Shown piece after piece: positions 54,484 through 63,455 of a DNA stretch of 64,000 bases; position 1 is the stretch's first letter, and every line of letters starts with the position of its first letter. The notes beneath the pieces are model-generated. The model searched no databases and was not told the DNA's origin. It saw nothing but the letters and a program-made list of their open reading frames with translations. The position numbers and the translations under genes were made by a program. The DNA is from an uncultured Verrucomicrobiota bacterium. Its GTDB lineage: Bacteria; Verrucomicrobiota; Verrucomicrobiia; Limisphaerales; UBA9464. The DNA lies in NCBI GenBank assembly GCA_903907925.1, contig CAIVQB010000060.1:46978-110977 (forward strand), written 5' to 3'.

Positions 54484-55746
54484 TCATCTCCCAAACAACC
54501 GGTCGAATCCGCGCCAGGTGTTCGGGTTGAGCCAGCGGGTGGCGCGTTGCAGGGACCGGGTTCCGCCGGTTTCCAAGTCGTATTGCATCACCACGCCGAT
54601 GTTGTCCGATCCGCGATGGTCACCGCGCAGGGCGTCGATGCCGCGGGAATAACCGATCACCCAATGCCAGGCGCTGTTGGACGAAGTGTAGCCGATTCCA
54701 ATCCCAACGCCGCGGTGCCAGTGCTCGGTATCCACAAGCGGGTTGAAGAAATCGAGGTTGGCGGCACCGCCGAATACCGAGGCTTCCCAGCGACTGGAAT
54801 GGCCCAGCGGAACGGAGTATTCCACATTCATCAGAACAAACCGTTCCGCGCTCAATTCCTGGAAATAGTAGCCAGGAATCATCAAGGGAAACTCGGCTCC
54901 GAGCGGCAGGGATCCGCCCAGACGAAAGGCGCTGAACCGATCGGGATGAATGGAGACGCCACCGGTGACCGAGACCTCGATATGTTGTCGGCCGGAAAAA
55001 TCCCAAGCCGCCAGGGCTCGTCCCCAGAGTAGATGCGACTGCGCCCGGATGTCGCGGTCGCCGAGGTAACCATAGGCCTGCGTATCCGTGCGGAACTGTC
55101 CCTCGTACCAGGCGGAAATCTCGACGGCCCGGTGCGGTTGGAGCAGCGGCTCGCGGCCACCCCAGCGCAGGCCCGCCCGGATGTGGTACTCCAGCTTGTC
55201 GTCGGGCAGGACGAAATCGGGCGCTGTCGTTCCGTCACGCTGGTAGATCGAGTAGTGGGTTGCGTTTCGGAGGATGAACTGCAATGGGACGTCGCGCAGG
55301 CTGGTGTACTCCTTTTGACCGGCGGGTAGCGGATTGAGCAGTTGGTACACGGAGAAACTGGCTTCAGCGCCGTGGCCGGTGAACGATTCTTCCCGCCACC
55401 ATTTCCCGCGGCGAATTTCGGAATAACTGTCGGCGAATCCACCACCCGCAACTCCCAACCCGAAATCGGTATGCGTGCCGAACGGATCTCGGATGCCCAG
55501 TTCGCCGTCGAGATACGTCGGGGCGATGGCCAGACGCAGGGTCAGGTTGGTCCGGATGAATCCGGGCTGGTTGTGATAGTAATAAGCGTAGCCCGATATG
55601 GGACCGCGTCCCTGCAACGGCTGGTTGTAGCCGAACTGGATCAGTTCACGCGATTCCGGATCGATCTGCCCGAGGCTCCGGACGGCCATCAGGATTGCCG
55701 GCAGAAAAAACAGGCAGAAACGCAGCATGAAAGGCGCGGTTCGCAT
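54484..55746 (-). CDS. Predicted outer-membrane beta-barrel protein
   Basis: 420 residues from ATG 55746 (ATG 55728 also possible) with a signal peptide ending near VRSLGQ. The mature protein is dominated by alternating beta-strands rich in aromatic residues (GPISGYAYYYHNQPGFIRTNLTLRLAIAPTYLDGELG, GIGIGYTSSNSAWHWVIGYSRGIDAL), consistent with a barrel of about 14-18 strands, though the last strand is followed by a charged tail rather than ending in Phe. I do not recognise a family. It is divergently arranged with the deaminase gene, 87 bases apart. Confidence 0.7.
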   Translation of the reverse strand: MRTAPFMLRFCLFFLPAILMAVRSLGQIDPESRELIQFGYNQPLQGRGPISGYAYYYHNQPGFIRTNLTLRLAIAPTYLDGELGIRDPFGTHTDFGLGVAGGGFADSYSEIRRGKWWREESFTGHGAEASFSVYQLLNPLPAGQKEYTSLRDVPLQFILRNATHYSIYQRDGTTAPDFVLPDDKLEYHIRAGLRWGGREPLLQPHRAVEISAWYEGQFRTDTQAYGYLGDRDIRAQSHLLWGRALAAWDFSGRQHIEVSVTGGVSIHPDRFSAFRLGGSLPLGAEFPLMIPGYYFQELSAERFVLMNVEYSVPLGHSSRWEASVFGGAANLDFFNPLVDTEHWHRGVGIGIGYTSSNSAWHWVIGYSRGIDALRGDHRGSDNIGVVMQYDLETGGTRSLQRATRWLNPNTWRGFDRLFGR

Positions 55747-55833
55747 CCGGCAACGGTCCGGGTGCGAACCGGGCGAAGCAAGTGGGAACCGTCCCACGAC
55801 GCAACGCGGCGTAAAACCTGCTGCCAGAGTGCC

Positions 55834-56346
55834 ATGAACAGCGCTTCGGCTTCACCGGTTACGGATCCATCAGACCTTACGATGTTGCGACGGGCCATCG
55901 CCGCGGCCGCGCGGGCACGCGCCGCCGGCAATCATCCGTTTGGTGCCGTCCTCGTTGCGGCGAATGGCGAACTGCTCCTCGAAGGTGAAAACACGGTGCT
56001 GACCGAACGGGATTGCACCGGTCATGCGGAGTTGAATCTGGTTCGGCAGGCATCGCGCCGGTTTGACCGCACTGTCCTCGCCACCTGCACGCTCGTCTCC
56101 AGCACCGAACCCTGCGCGATGTGCGCCGGTGCCATCTTTTGGTCCGGGATTCCCCGCGTGGTTTTTGGACTGGAAGGCCGCCGGCTTCGGGAGTTTGCGG
56201 CACCCGGTTCCGCCGCGTCATTCCTCGAAATCAACAGCCGCGAGGTGTTCCGCGGGGCGAGCCATTCCGTGACGGTGGTGGGTCCTCTGTTGGAAGAGGA
56301 AGCCTCCGCCGTTCACCGCGGTTTCTGGACGGCGGGCGTCTCCTGA
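55834..56346 (+). CDS. Nucleoside deaminase (cytidine/deoxycytidylate deaminase fold)
   Basis: 170 residues from ATG 55834. Zinc site: H64 and the proton-shuttling E66 in TGHAELNLV, C94 and C97 in TEPCAMCAGAI. NHPFGAVLVAANGELLLEGENTV and the C-terminal helix fit guanine-deaminase-like or 'nucleoside deaminase' proteins rather than TadA, which has a different C terminus. Substrate uncertain. Its last 34 bases overlap the end of the convergent epimerase gene. Confidence 0.9.
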   Translation: MNSASASPVTDPSDLTMLRRAIAAAARARAAGNHPFGAVLVAANGELLLEGENTVLTERDCTGHAELNLVRQASRRFDRTVLATCTLVSSTEPCAMCAGAIFWSGIPRVVFGLEGRRLREFAAPGSAASFLEINSREVFRGASHSVTVVGPLLEEEASAVHRGFWTAGVS

Positions 56347-57287
56347 AACCAGCGGACGAATCGCGGAATGCCGTCGGCGATCAACGTCCGTGGGTGATAG
56401 TTCAACCGGGCCCGGGCTTTCGAAATGTCCGCGCAAGTGAACGGAACGTCGCCGGGTTGAAAAGGGTGACGATCGATCCGTGCGCTGCGTCCGAGCGCCT
56501 GTTCCAGCAGCGCGATCAGCGCGTCGAGACGCACCGTTTGTGATTCACCCAGGTTGAAGATTTCGTAGCCCAGCTCGCGGGTGGTGCAGGCGAGGACACC
56601 GTCCACGATGTCGTCGATGTAGGTGTAATCGCGGCGGGTGGATCCATCGCCAAAAACCGGAATTGGCTGATCGGCGGTGATCAAGCTGGCGAACTTGTGA
56701 ATGGCCAGGTCGGGCCGTTGTCGCGGTCCGTACACGGTAAAAAACCGAAGCATCGCCACATCCAGTCCGTAGACGTGGTGATAGGTATGCCCGAGGGCTT
56801 CGCAGGCCAGTTTGCTGGCGGCGTACGGGGAAATCGGGGCGGCGACTGGATCATTTTCCGCGAACGGCACCTTGGCGTTCACGCCGTAGACGGATGAGGA
56901 ACTGGCGAGGATGAATTTGCGGCAGCCGGCGGTCCGGGCGGCTTCGAGAAGGTTGACGGTGCCCTCGACATTGACCCGTTGGTAGAGCGCGGGCTCGAGC
57001 AGACTGGGTCGGACTCCGGCACGGGCCGCGAGATGGATCACCTGATCCAGTTTCCGGCCAGCGAGGGCGCGGTCCACCGAGGTTCGAACCGAGATGTCGG
57101 TCTCGACGAACTCGAACCGGGACCCGCCGCGTTCGGTCAGGGTCGCGAGGTTGGCGTGTTTGAGCGCGGGATTGTAGAACGGGTTGAGATCGTCGAGCAC
57201 GGTGACCCGATCGCCCTGAAGCAGCAGGCGTTCGCAGACATGGGAGCCGATGAATCCGGCACCGCCGGTGACCAGATAGTGCGTCAC
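56313..57287 (-). CDS. NAD-dependent nucleotide-sugar epimerase (UDP-glucuronate 4-epimerase-like)
   Basis: 324 residues with a GTG start at 57287 that overlaps the transglutaminase stop by four bases. Extended SDR: VTGGAGFIGSH at the N terminus, VIHLAARAGVRPSLLEP, catalytic Tyr/Lys in PYAASKLACEAL, and LRFFTVYGPRQRPDLAIHKF, typical of UDP-glucuronate 4-epimerases and related dehydratases. It supplies activated sugars for polysaccharide. Its place at the end of an ATP-grasp/transglutaminase operon is unusual and coupled translation suggests a functional link. Confidence 0.9.
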   Translation of the reverse strand: MTHYLVTGGAGFIGSHVCERLLLQGDRVTVLDDLNPFYNPALKHANLATLTERGGSRFEFVETDISVRTSVDRALAGRKLDQVIHLAARAGVRPSLLEPALYQRVNVEGTVNLLEAARTAGCRKFILASSSSVYGVNAKVPFAENDPVAAPISPYAASKLACEALGHTYHHVYGLDVAMLRFFTVYGPRQRPDLAIHKFASLITADQPIPVFGDGSTRRDYTYIDDIVDGVLACTTRELGYEIFNLGESQTVRLDALIALLEQALGRSARIDRHPFQPGDVPFTCADISKARARLNYHPRTLIADGIPRFVRWFQETPAVQKPR

Positions 57288-58225
57288 AGGTCGGGGGTTC
57301 CGGTGAGGACGACGGTTTCCGTTGCGGGTATCGGGGGACGATCGGCCGGTTCGTTTCGGGTCACCCGGACCTGCACGCTGAGGGTTTGAGAGTTGCTTCC
57401 CTGAAAGACGCCCTTGAGCGGTGGCACGTCGGAATAGTCCCGTCCGACGCCGATCTGGACGTGTCGCCCGCCTTCGAGGCAGTTGTTGGTCGGATCGAAT
57501 CCCACCCAAAAGCCGTTGGGCGAAAAAATCTCCAACCAGGCGTGGCTGGCGGTGGCACCGATCAGTGCCGTTCCCTCGGCGGCACCGTCGGCCTCGGGGA
57601 TGGGATCCGTCTCGATGTATCCGCTGATATAACGCGCTGGAATTCCGCCGGCGCGGCAGATCGAGATCATCAGGTGGGCGAAATCCTGGCAGACACCTTC
57701 GCGGGCGATCAGGAATTCTTCGACCGTGGTCCGGGTGTCGGTGACGCCGGGACGATATTTCAACGAGCGAAAGAGATATTCGTTGAGGGAACGGAGAGCC
57801 GGGACGAACGGCGCGCTCGACGGGAGGAATTCCTCCGCCAGTTTCGTCACCGCGGGTGGGAACCGGATGAAGGCCGATGGCCGGAGGAAGTCGTGGAGGG
57901 CGCGCCGGTTGGGGGTGTAGAGCTGCCGCGCCTCGGACACCGAGAGGTCGACCGCCTCGATGACATCGGCCAGCGGCTTGGTTTCGACGTCGCAGACGCT
58001 GGTGACGACCAGGCTGGGATGGCGGAATGGGATGGAGACCGTTTCGACGAAGTTGCCAAAGTAATCGGTGTGGGACTCGACCAGAACGGCCGGTTGCACC
58101 CGGGTGTAGTGACGTGAGACTTTTTGCCGGAGCGAATCACGCGGTCGGAGACGGAGTTCCGAAAACGATTCCGTCGCCGGCTCCGAGTACCGGTATTCGG
58201 TCGTGTGTTCGATGTGGAAACGCAT
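57284..58225 (-). CDS. Transglutaminase-like cysteine protease/transferase
   Basis: 313 residues. N-terminal beta region MRFHIEHTTEYRYSEPATESFSELRLRPRDS, then the papain-like core with C179 in EGVCQDFAHLM, H228 in ASHAWLEIF and D244 in GFDPTNN, a complete triad. This is the bacterial transglutaminase family that accompanies alpha-E and circularly permuted ATP-grasp proteins. Probably cleaves or transfers amide bonds of a peptide made by the ATP-grasp partner. It lies 12 bases after the fusion gene and is coupled to the epimerase. Confidence 0.93.
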   Translation of the reverse strand: MRFHIEHTTEYRYSEPATESFSELRLRPRDSLRQKVSRHYTRVQPAVLVESHTDYFGNFVETVSIPFRHPSLVVTSVCDVETKPLADVIEAVDLSVSEARQLYTPNRRALHDFLRPSAFIRFPPAVTKLAEEFLPSSAPFVPALRSLNEYLFRSLKYRPGVTDTRTTVEEFLIAREGVCQDFAHLMISICRAGGIPARYISGYIETDPIPEADGAAEGTALIGATASHAWLEIFSPNGFWVGFDPTNNCLEGGRHVQIGVGRDYSDVPPLKGVFQGSNSQTLSVQVRVTRNEPADRPPIPATETVVLTGTPDL

Positions 58226-58237
58226 CAGGTCGGCGGT

Positions 58238-60817
58238 TTAGCGGAGGATGTTGAACGCCTGATGATACAGGTGGTGATCGCTGATCTCGCCTGCGAGGCG
58301 GGTGAGCCGGGTGGCCAGGTCCTCCAGCCAGGCATCAAGGAACAGCGCCTGGGGGCGAGACCCGTCGGACGAGGAATGGAACAGAGTGCTGAGATCGGCG
58401 AACTCCACCTCACCCGCGAGATGGGCCGACGTGCGCAACGGGCTGGGGGCATCGCGACGCCGCACCTCCGGTCCGCTCACGCTCTCGAGGCTGTCACGGA
58501 TCGCCTCCACGCAATGCAGCACGCTTCGGGGCAGTGCCGCGTCCTGGAGCACCAGCGAGACGACGTGCTCGGCGGTGGGCCGGGTCTGGTACAGCGAGCG
58601 GTAGGCGTACTGGCAGGCCAGCATCCGGAGCAACGCGTCGAGATTGGAATCGCCACCGGTCGCCACCGTCGCCGGGTCGGCGCGCTTGAGAAGCACCTGA
58701 CGGGTGACCAGTGTTGCGGTGATGGCGCGTTCCACATGACGGCCCAGAGTCCAGAAATGCCAGGCGTCATCGCGCAGCATGTTCTTGGCGGCGCAACCGG
58801 ACAACGCGTCGACGTCGTCCAGGATGCGCTGCTCCAGTTCCTGGATTCGGGGCAGGGCGTGATCGTCGTTCAGGGCGTCGCCGGCGGCCGCGCCATCGAC
58901 TGTTTGCCACAGGCGATTGATCACCGCCCACACTTCGGGTGGCACCGATTCCCGGGTGACCCGCGCATTTTCGCGCAGGCGGGCGACGTTGTTCAAGACG
59001 CTGGCCGGGTTCTTCCGATCGAGCAGCAAATACTGCGAAACGCTTTGCTGCCGGAGCAACGGGGAGCGCTTGAAGAAATGGGTGTCGTGCCCGGTGGTTC
59101 GGGCGAGGGCCTCCCACAGGGCGGCCCAGGATTGGGCACGCTGCTGGGCCGGGTTTTCCAACTGCACCTGCTGGACGACCTTCAGAATGCGTGTCGTGTT
59201 TTCAATGCGCGCCTTGTACCGGCCCATCCAAAACAGCGAATCGGCGATGCGGCTGCCGAGCCGGAGCCGGCGCTGGGGAGAGGAGACGATAATCGTTGTC
59301 TCGACTGATGTGGCGGGATTGGGTCCGCGCAGGATCCAGGTGTCCTTGATCCCGCCACCGAGGCCGCTGGAAATCGTGCGCGAACCAGCGCGGGGCGCGA
59401 AGCGGGTGAGTGCGAGTGGAAACACCCGCGGCTGCCGTCCGCCGAACACGAAGCAGCGCAGGCCGGCATGACGCGGCACCAGCGCGTCGCCCGCCCAAGT
59501 CGGCAGCGTGGTCAGGGGCAATCGCGGTTCTGCGACGTAGCGGGCGGGATCGGCATCCATCCGGCGGCGCAGTGCGGCCAGTCCCTCGGCACTCAGCGAG
59601 GCCGGGTCCCACACGGCATCCGCGCTGCGTTCGCTGACGTGTTGGACGATGTGATTCTCCAGGTCCGACGACACCAGGTCCCGCTGGTCGGCGTCGAAGC
59701 AGAGCCGGCGCTCGACGGTGGGAATGAGGAGAGTCTCCCGGGAGTAGAAGCGCGCGAGCTTGGGAAGATAGGTGGCGAGCGCCCGGTTGTCGCCGAGACC
59801 CGTTCCGGCGGCGTTGGCCACGGTGACCGTTCCTTTTCGGACGCACGTCAGCAGACCGGGAATCCCCAGTTGGCTGTCGTTTCGGAAGGCGACCGGATCG
59901 ATGAACGATTCATCCAGACGCCGGTAAATCACGTCGATCGGTTCGAGGCCGCCGATGGTTTTCAGGTAGCAACGCGAATTCAGAACGATCAAATCGCTGC
60001 CGCGCACCAGCGGGATGCCCATTTGACGGGCCAGGGAGCTGTGTTCGTAGTAGGCGGAATTGTAGACGCCGGGCGAGAGCAGGACCACGCGCGGCTCCGG
60101 ACTGCCGTGGGCGAACCGGCGAAGGTGTTCGAGGAGTTCCGTGGAATAGGTGTGGACCGGTTCCAGGTCGGCGCGTTCCAGAAGATCGGGGGCGGCCTGG
60201 CTCAGAACGTTGCGCGCGCTCAACGCATAGGTCACGCCGGTGGTGTTCCCGACGTAATCCTCAATCACCACCCAGCGGCCCTCGCGGTCGCGGGCAAGGT
60301 CGAAGGCGGCGACGTGCACGAAGACGTCCTCAGGAACCTTCAAGCCGACCGCATTGCGCTGGTAGCGCGGATCGTCGTACACGATCTCGAACGGAACGAT
60401 GCCGCTCTTCAGCACCTCCTGCGAATCGTAGATGTCGCGGAAGAATTCGTTCCAGATCCGGACCCGCTGCTCCAGGCCGCGCGCCAGGAACTGCCAGGTT
60501 GCGTGGTCGAGGACCCGCGGGAAGGGATCGAACGGCAGAATGTTTTCAGCGGCGGCATCCTCGCGGTAAAGATTGAAGGTGACTCCCAGGTCGCGCATCA
60601 GGCGGCGCGACTGGATGGAAACCCGGGAAAGATTCGTGGATCCGGATTTCGAAAGCTCCTCGGTCAGTTGACGGAACCGTTCAGCGGCACCCGGACTGGC
60701 GAGCGCCACCTCATCGAAGGACTCGGGAAGCGATCCGGGACGGGGCACACCTGCGGCCGCCGGGCTGCCGCTGGCGGCGAAGACCGGGGGCTTGGGTTCG
60801 GCCAAAGGGTTCGACAC
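58238..60817 (-). CDS. Circularly permuted ATP-grasp and alpha-E domain fusion protein
   Basis: 859 residues, GTG start at 60817. The first 500 residues are a circularly permuted ATP-grasp ligase (RLMRDLGVTFNLYRED, LPFDPFPRVL, RDIYDSQEVLKSGIVP, VIEDYVGNTTGVTYALSARN, VIYRRLDESFIDP, TVANAAGTGLGDNRALATYLPKLARFY). From about 515 on is an alpha-helical alpha-E domain (RIADSLFWMGRYKARIENTTRILKVV and DAWHFWTLGRHVERAITATLVTRQVL). In many genomes these are two genes; here they are fused. Comparative work on amidoligases proposed that this set makes and processes a small peptide; the product is unknown. It leads the operon with transglutaminase and epimerase. Confidence 0.93.
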   Translation of the reverse strand: MSNPLAEPKPPVFAASGSPAAAGVPRPGSLPESFDEVALASPGAAERFRQLTEELSKSGSTNLSRVSIQSRRLMRDLGVTFNLYREDAAAENILPFDPFPRVLDHATWQFLARGLEQRVRIWNEFFRDIYDSQEVLKSGIVPFEIVYDDPRYQRNAVGLKVPEDVFVHVAAFDLARDREGRWVVIEDYVGNTTGVTYALSARNVLSQAAPDLLERADLEPVHTYSTELLEHLRRFAHGSPEPRVVLLSPGVYNSAYYEHSSLARQMGIPLVRGSDLIVLNSRCYLKTIGGLEPIDVIYRRLDESFIDPVAFRNDSQLGIPGLLTCVRKGTVTVANAAGTGLGDNRALATYLPKLARFYSRETLLIPTVERRLCFDADQRDLVSSDLENHIVQHVSERSADAVWDPASLSAEGLAALRRRMDADPARYVAEPRLPLTTLPTWAGDALVPRHAGLRCFVFGGRQPRVFPLALTRFAPRAGSRTISSGLGGGIKDTWILRGPNPATSVETTIIVSSPQRRLRLGSRIADSLFWMGRYKARIENTTRILKVVQQVQLENPAQQRAQSWAALWEALARTTGHDTHFFKRSPLLRQQSVSQYLLLDRKNPASVLNNVARLRENARVTRESVPPEVWAVINRLWQTVDGAAAGDALNDDHALPRIQELEQRILDDVDALSGCAAKNMLRDDAWHFWTLGRHVERAITATLVTRQVLLKRADPATVATGGDSNLDALLRMLACQYAYRSLYQTRPTAEHVVSLVLQDAALPRSVLHCVEAIRDSLESVSGPEVRRRDAPSPLRTSAHLAGEVEFADLSTLFHSSSDGSRPQALFLDAWLEDLATRLTRLAGEISDHHLYHQAFNILR

Positions 60818-60935
60818 GTTGGGTAAAGGTGCGAAACCCGCAGGCAGACTGCCAACTGAATTCCCCGGCGGAGCAGAGATTCAAAAGAATTCCGCTCCAA
60901 TGGAGGCGTTTGCGCGTCGGACGGATCGGGGTGAT

Positions 60936-60964
60936 TTGACAGTTGGCCATGGATTTGGATAACT
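60936..60964 (+). promoter_or_regulatory. Promoter of the kup riboswitch transcript
   Basis: A perfect -35 TTGACA at 60936-60941 and, after 16 bases, GATAAC (60958-60963, four of six to TATAAT). Transcription would begin near 60970, just at the 5' edge of the riboswitch, which supports the call. Confidence 0.55.
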
Positions 60965-61154
60965 GGCGCCGCAGCCGAAGTCCGGCCTGAACCATGAAGC
61001 CGGACACGGGGGACCCGTTTTGCCCATCGTTTTTGACCGTGATTGACGATGGGCCGGGGCGAACGGTGCCGGATCATGTTTTGGCGCCGGGGGCACTTCC
61101 AGGCCCCAGCCCGTCAGCTAACCCCGCAGGCATTTGGAAGGGCAGCTTCCGCCA
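60964..61154 (+). promoter_or_regulatory. Cyclic di-AMP riboswitch (ydaO-yuaA class) upstream of kup
   Basis: The conserved core of the class is present in order: GCCGAAG before a stem formed by CCGGC/GCCGG, then ACACGGGGGACCCG, an 8-bp hairpin GCCCATCG/CGATGGGC, CGGGGCGAACGG, GGGCACTTCC (61091-61100), and the near-invariant CCCGTCAGCTAACCCCGC (61110-61127), closed by GGAAG (61136-61140) pairing with CTTCC. TGGCG (60964) and CGCCA (61150) can close the outer stem. In known members ligand binding shuts off genes for K+ uptake, including kup. A terminator hairpin follows immediately. Confidence 0.9.
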
Positions 61155-61196
61155 AACGCGGCCGGATGACGCCCTGTCATCGCTCTGGCGCGTTTT
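61154..61196 (+). terminator. Expression-platform terminator of the kup riboswitch
   Basis: AAACGCG (61154-61160) pairs with CGCGTTT (61189-61195), and GATGAC with GTCATC inside, followed by TTTT-rich sequence. It overlaps the 3' edge of the aptamer by one base, the layout of an off-switch: with c-di-AMP bound the hairpin can form and transcription stops before kup. Confidence 0.65.
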
Positions 61197-61319
61197 GATT
61201 CCGTTCATGATGCCTCTCATCCGCTGGCAGGTTCCGTTTTCACGGAGCAGTACCGGGCGCGTCGATTGCCCTCCGTCGTTCCCCGACCGTGCCCGTTCGA
61301 ACTTCGTCTCCTGATTCCC

Positions 61320-63209
61320 ATGCAACACTCCGAACAATCCAAGTCCCGACTCGCCGGTTTGACTCTCGCCGCCCTGGGCGTGGTGTACGGCGACATCGGA
61401 ACCAGTCCGCTGTACGCGCTTCGTGAATGTTTCGACAAGGATCATGGGGTGGAACCGACCCGGGCTCATGTCATGGGCATCCTGTCGCTGATCCTCTGGG
61501 CGTTGATCCTCATTGTTTCGATCAAGTACATCGTCTTCGTCATGCGGGCCGACAACAAGGGCGAGGGCGGCATCCTAGCCCTGATGGCGCTGGCCTTTCC
61601 CGAGGCGCGTCCGGGCCGGACCAGTGCGCGGTTGTGCTCGTTCATGGTGGGAATGGGCTTGTTCGGATCCGCCCTGCTGTACGGCGATGGGATGATCACC
61701 CCGGCTGTTTCGGTTCTCGGTGCCGTTGAAGGTCTCGACGTGGCAACCCCCAGGCTGGGGCCATACGTGGTGACGATTTCCGTGATCATCCTGGTGGGAT
61801 TGTTTTCCTGTCAGCGTGCCGGAACGGGCACCGTGGGGCGGGTGTTCGGACCAATCATGCTGGTGTGGTTCTTCCTGATTTCGACTTTGGGCATCGCTGG
61901 GATTCTCCGCGAGCCGGCGGTCTTGGGAGCCATCAATCCGATTCACGGCTTCCGCTTCCTGTTCCATGGTGGCTGGGTGGGATTCGTCGTCTTGGGCTCG
62001 GTATTCCTCGCGGTCACCGGCGGCGAGGCTCTGTACGCCGACATGGGTCACTTCGGGGCGCGCCCAATCCGCCTGGCCTGGTTCATCGTCGTGCTGCCGT
62101 CGCTCATGTTGAACTATTTCGGACAGGGTGCCCTGCTGATCCAACACCCCGAGGCCGCGGTGAACCCATTCTACAAGCTGGCACCGACATGGTCGCTGTA
62201 TCCACTCGTGGGATTGGCGACCGCTGCCGCGGTCATCGCCTCGCAGGCTTTGATCAGCGGAGCTTTCTCGCTGTCGATGCAGGCGATCCAGCTCGGCTAC
62301 TTGCCGCGGCTGCAGATTGACCACACCAGTGCCCAGGAACGCGGTCAGATCTACATGCCGCAGGTGAACTGGACGCTCATGGTGGCCGCGGTGGCACTGG
62401 TTATTGGATTCCAAACCTCCTCGAACCTCGCCGCGGCCTACGGCATCGCGGTGACGCTCACCATGATGGCCACCACCGTACTGTTCTATTTCGTCACCCA
62501 TCGGCTGTGGAACTGGCCGTTGTGGCAGTCGATCGCCGTTTCCGGCACCGCGCTGGTCATCGAAGGCTCCTTCTTCGGCGCCAACGCCATCAAGATCCTC
62601 CACGGCGGATGGTTTCCGCTGCTCATCGGCGCGATCCTCTTCACCGTAATGACGACTTGGAAGACCGGGCGGCGGCTCCTGTGGAATCGGATTCGCGATG
62701 CCGCCCTTCCGGTGGATCAATTCCTCGGCAGTCTGGACCGCCGTGAACCGATGCGGGTCAAGGGCACCGCGGTGTACCTGGCGGGCAGTTCGGACGGCAC
62801 GCCGATCGCCCTGTTGCACAATCTCAAACACAACAAGGTCCTCCACGAGCGGGTGATCTTCCTCACCATCCTGGTGGCCGAAGACCCGCGGGTCCGGCGC
62901 GACGACCGCGTGCAAATCGAGGAACTGCGCCACGGATTCTGGCGGGTCCGGGCGCGCTTCGGCTTCATGGAAGAGCCCAATGTCATGGAAGTCCTGCGGC
63001 TCTGCGACGGCATGGGACTCCAGATCAAGGAGCAGGAGGCGACCTTCTTCCTCAGCCGCGAAACCATCATTCCGGTGAAGAAGAGCGGGATGATGCTGTG
63101 GCGCGAACGGCTCTTTGCCCTGCTCTCCCGCAATGCCCAGAGCGCCACCACCTTCTTCCGTCTGCCCGCCGGACGCGTGGTGGAACTGGGCATGCAGGTC
63201 GAGCTTTGA
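61320..63209 (+). CDS. kup: KUP-family potassium uptake transporter
   Basis: 629 residues from ATG 61320, the usual Kup length. N terminus RLAGLTLAALGVVYGDIGTSPLYALRECF contains the family signature GDIGTSPLYA; then KYIVFVMRADNKGEGGILALMAL, GDGMITPAVSVLGAVEG, GGEALYADMGHFGARPI and FGQGALL. Twelve membrane helices end around residue 450, followed by a cytoplasmic tail (AVYLAGSSDGTPIALLHNLKHNKVLHERVIFLTI) of the length found in bacterial Kup. It takes up K+ with protons. Transcription is expected to be controlled by the c-di-AMP riboswitch in the 350-base leader. Confidence 0.97.
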   Translation: MQHSEQSKSRLAGLTLAALGVVYGDIGTSPLYALRECFDKDHGVEPTRAHVMGILSLILWALILIVSIKYIVFVMRADNKGEGGILALMALAFPEARPGRTSARLCSFMVGMGLFGSALLYGDGMITPAVSVLGAVEGLDVATPRLGPYVVTISVIILVGLFSCQRAGTGTVGRVFGPIMLVWFFLISTLGIAGILREPAVLGAINPIHGFRFLFHGGWVGFVVLGSVFLAVTGGEALYADMGHFGARPIRLAWFIVVLPSLMLNYFGQGALLIQHPEAAVNPFYKLAPTWSLYPLVGLATAAAVIASQALISGAFSLSMQAIQLGYLPRLQIDHTSAQERGQIYMPQVNWTLMVAAVALVIGFQTSSNLAAAYGIAVTLTMMATTVLFYFVTHRLWNWPLWQSIAVSGTALVIEGSFFGANAIKILHGGWFPLLIGAILFTVMTTWKTGRRLLWNRIRDAALPVDQFLGSLDRREPMRVKGTAVYLAGSSDGTPIALLHNLKHNKVLHERVIFLTILVAEDPRVRRDDRVQIEELRHGFWRVRARFGFMEEPNVMEVLRLCDGMGLQIKEQEATFFLSRETIIPVKKSGMMLWRERLFALLSRNAQSATTFFRLPAGRVVELGMQVEL

Positions 63210-63455
63210 CGGGACGATGTTCTGTGTTTGGGGCGGTCTACGGCATGCTGTTCAAACCGTTGACGCGGCACACCGTTGACCGGCTGCACGGCATTCGCGC
63301 GATCGACTTCATGCCGCGAACGGCAGGTGGCCCACCCCACTGCACTCGGGTCCAATGGCGTTCATTGACTCCGCGGACGCAGAGAATCAAGATCGTGAAT
63401 AGCCCGAGAACAACACCGAACCTCAAACACCGTTGATCGCAGTATTGACCCCTTC

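Noticed and set aside
61266..61319. Upstream extension of kup to 61266
   Set aside because: The Kup N terminus begins at ATG 61320; the additional residues are unlike any Kup sequence and fall in the riboswitch leader.
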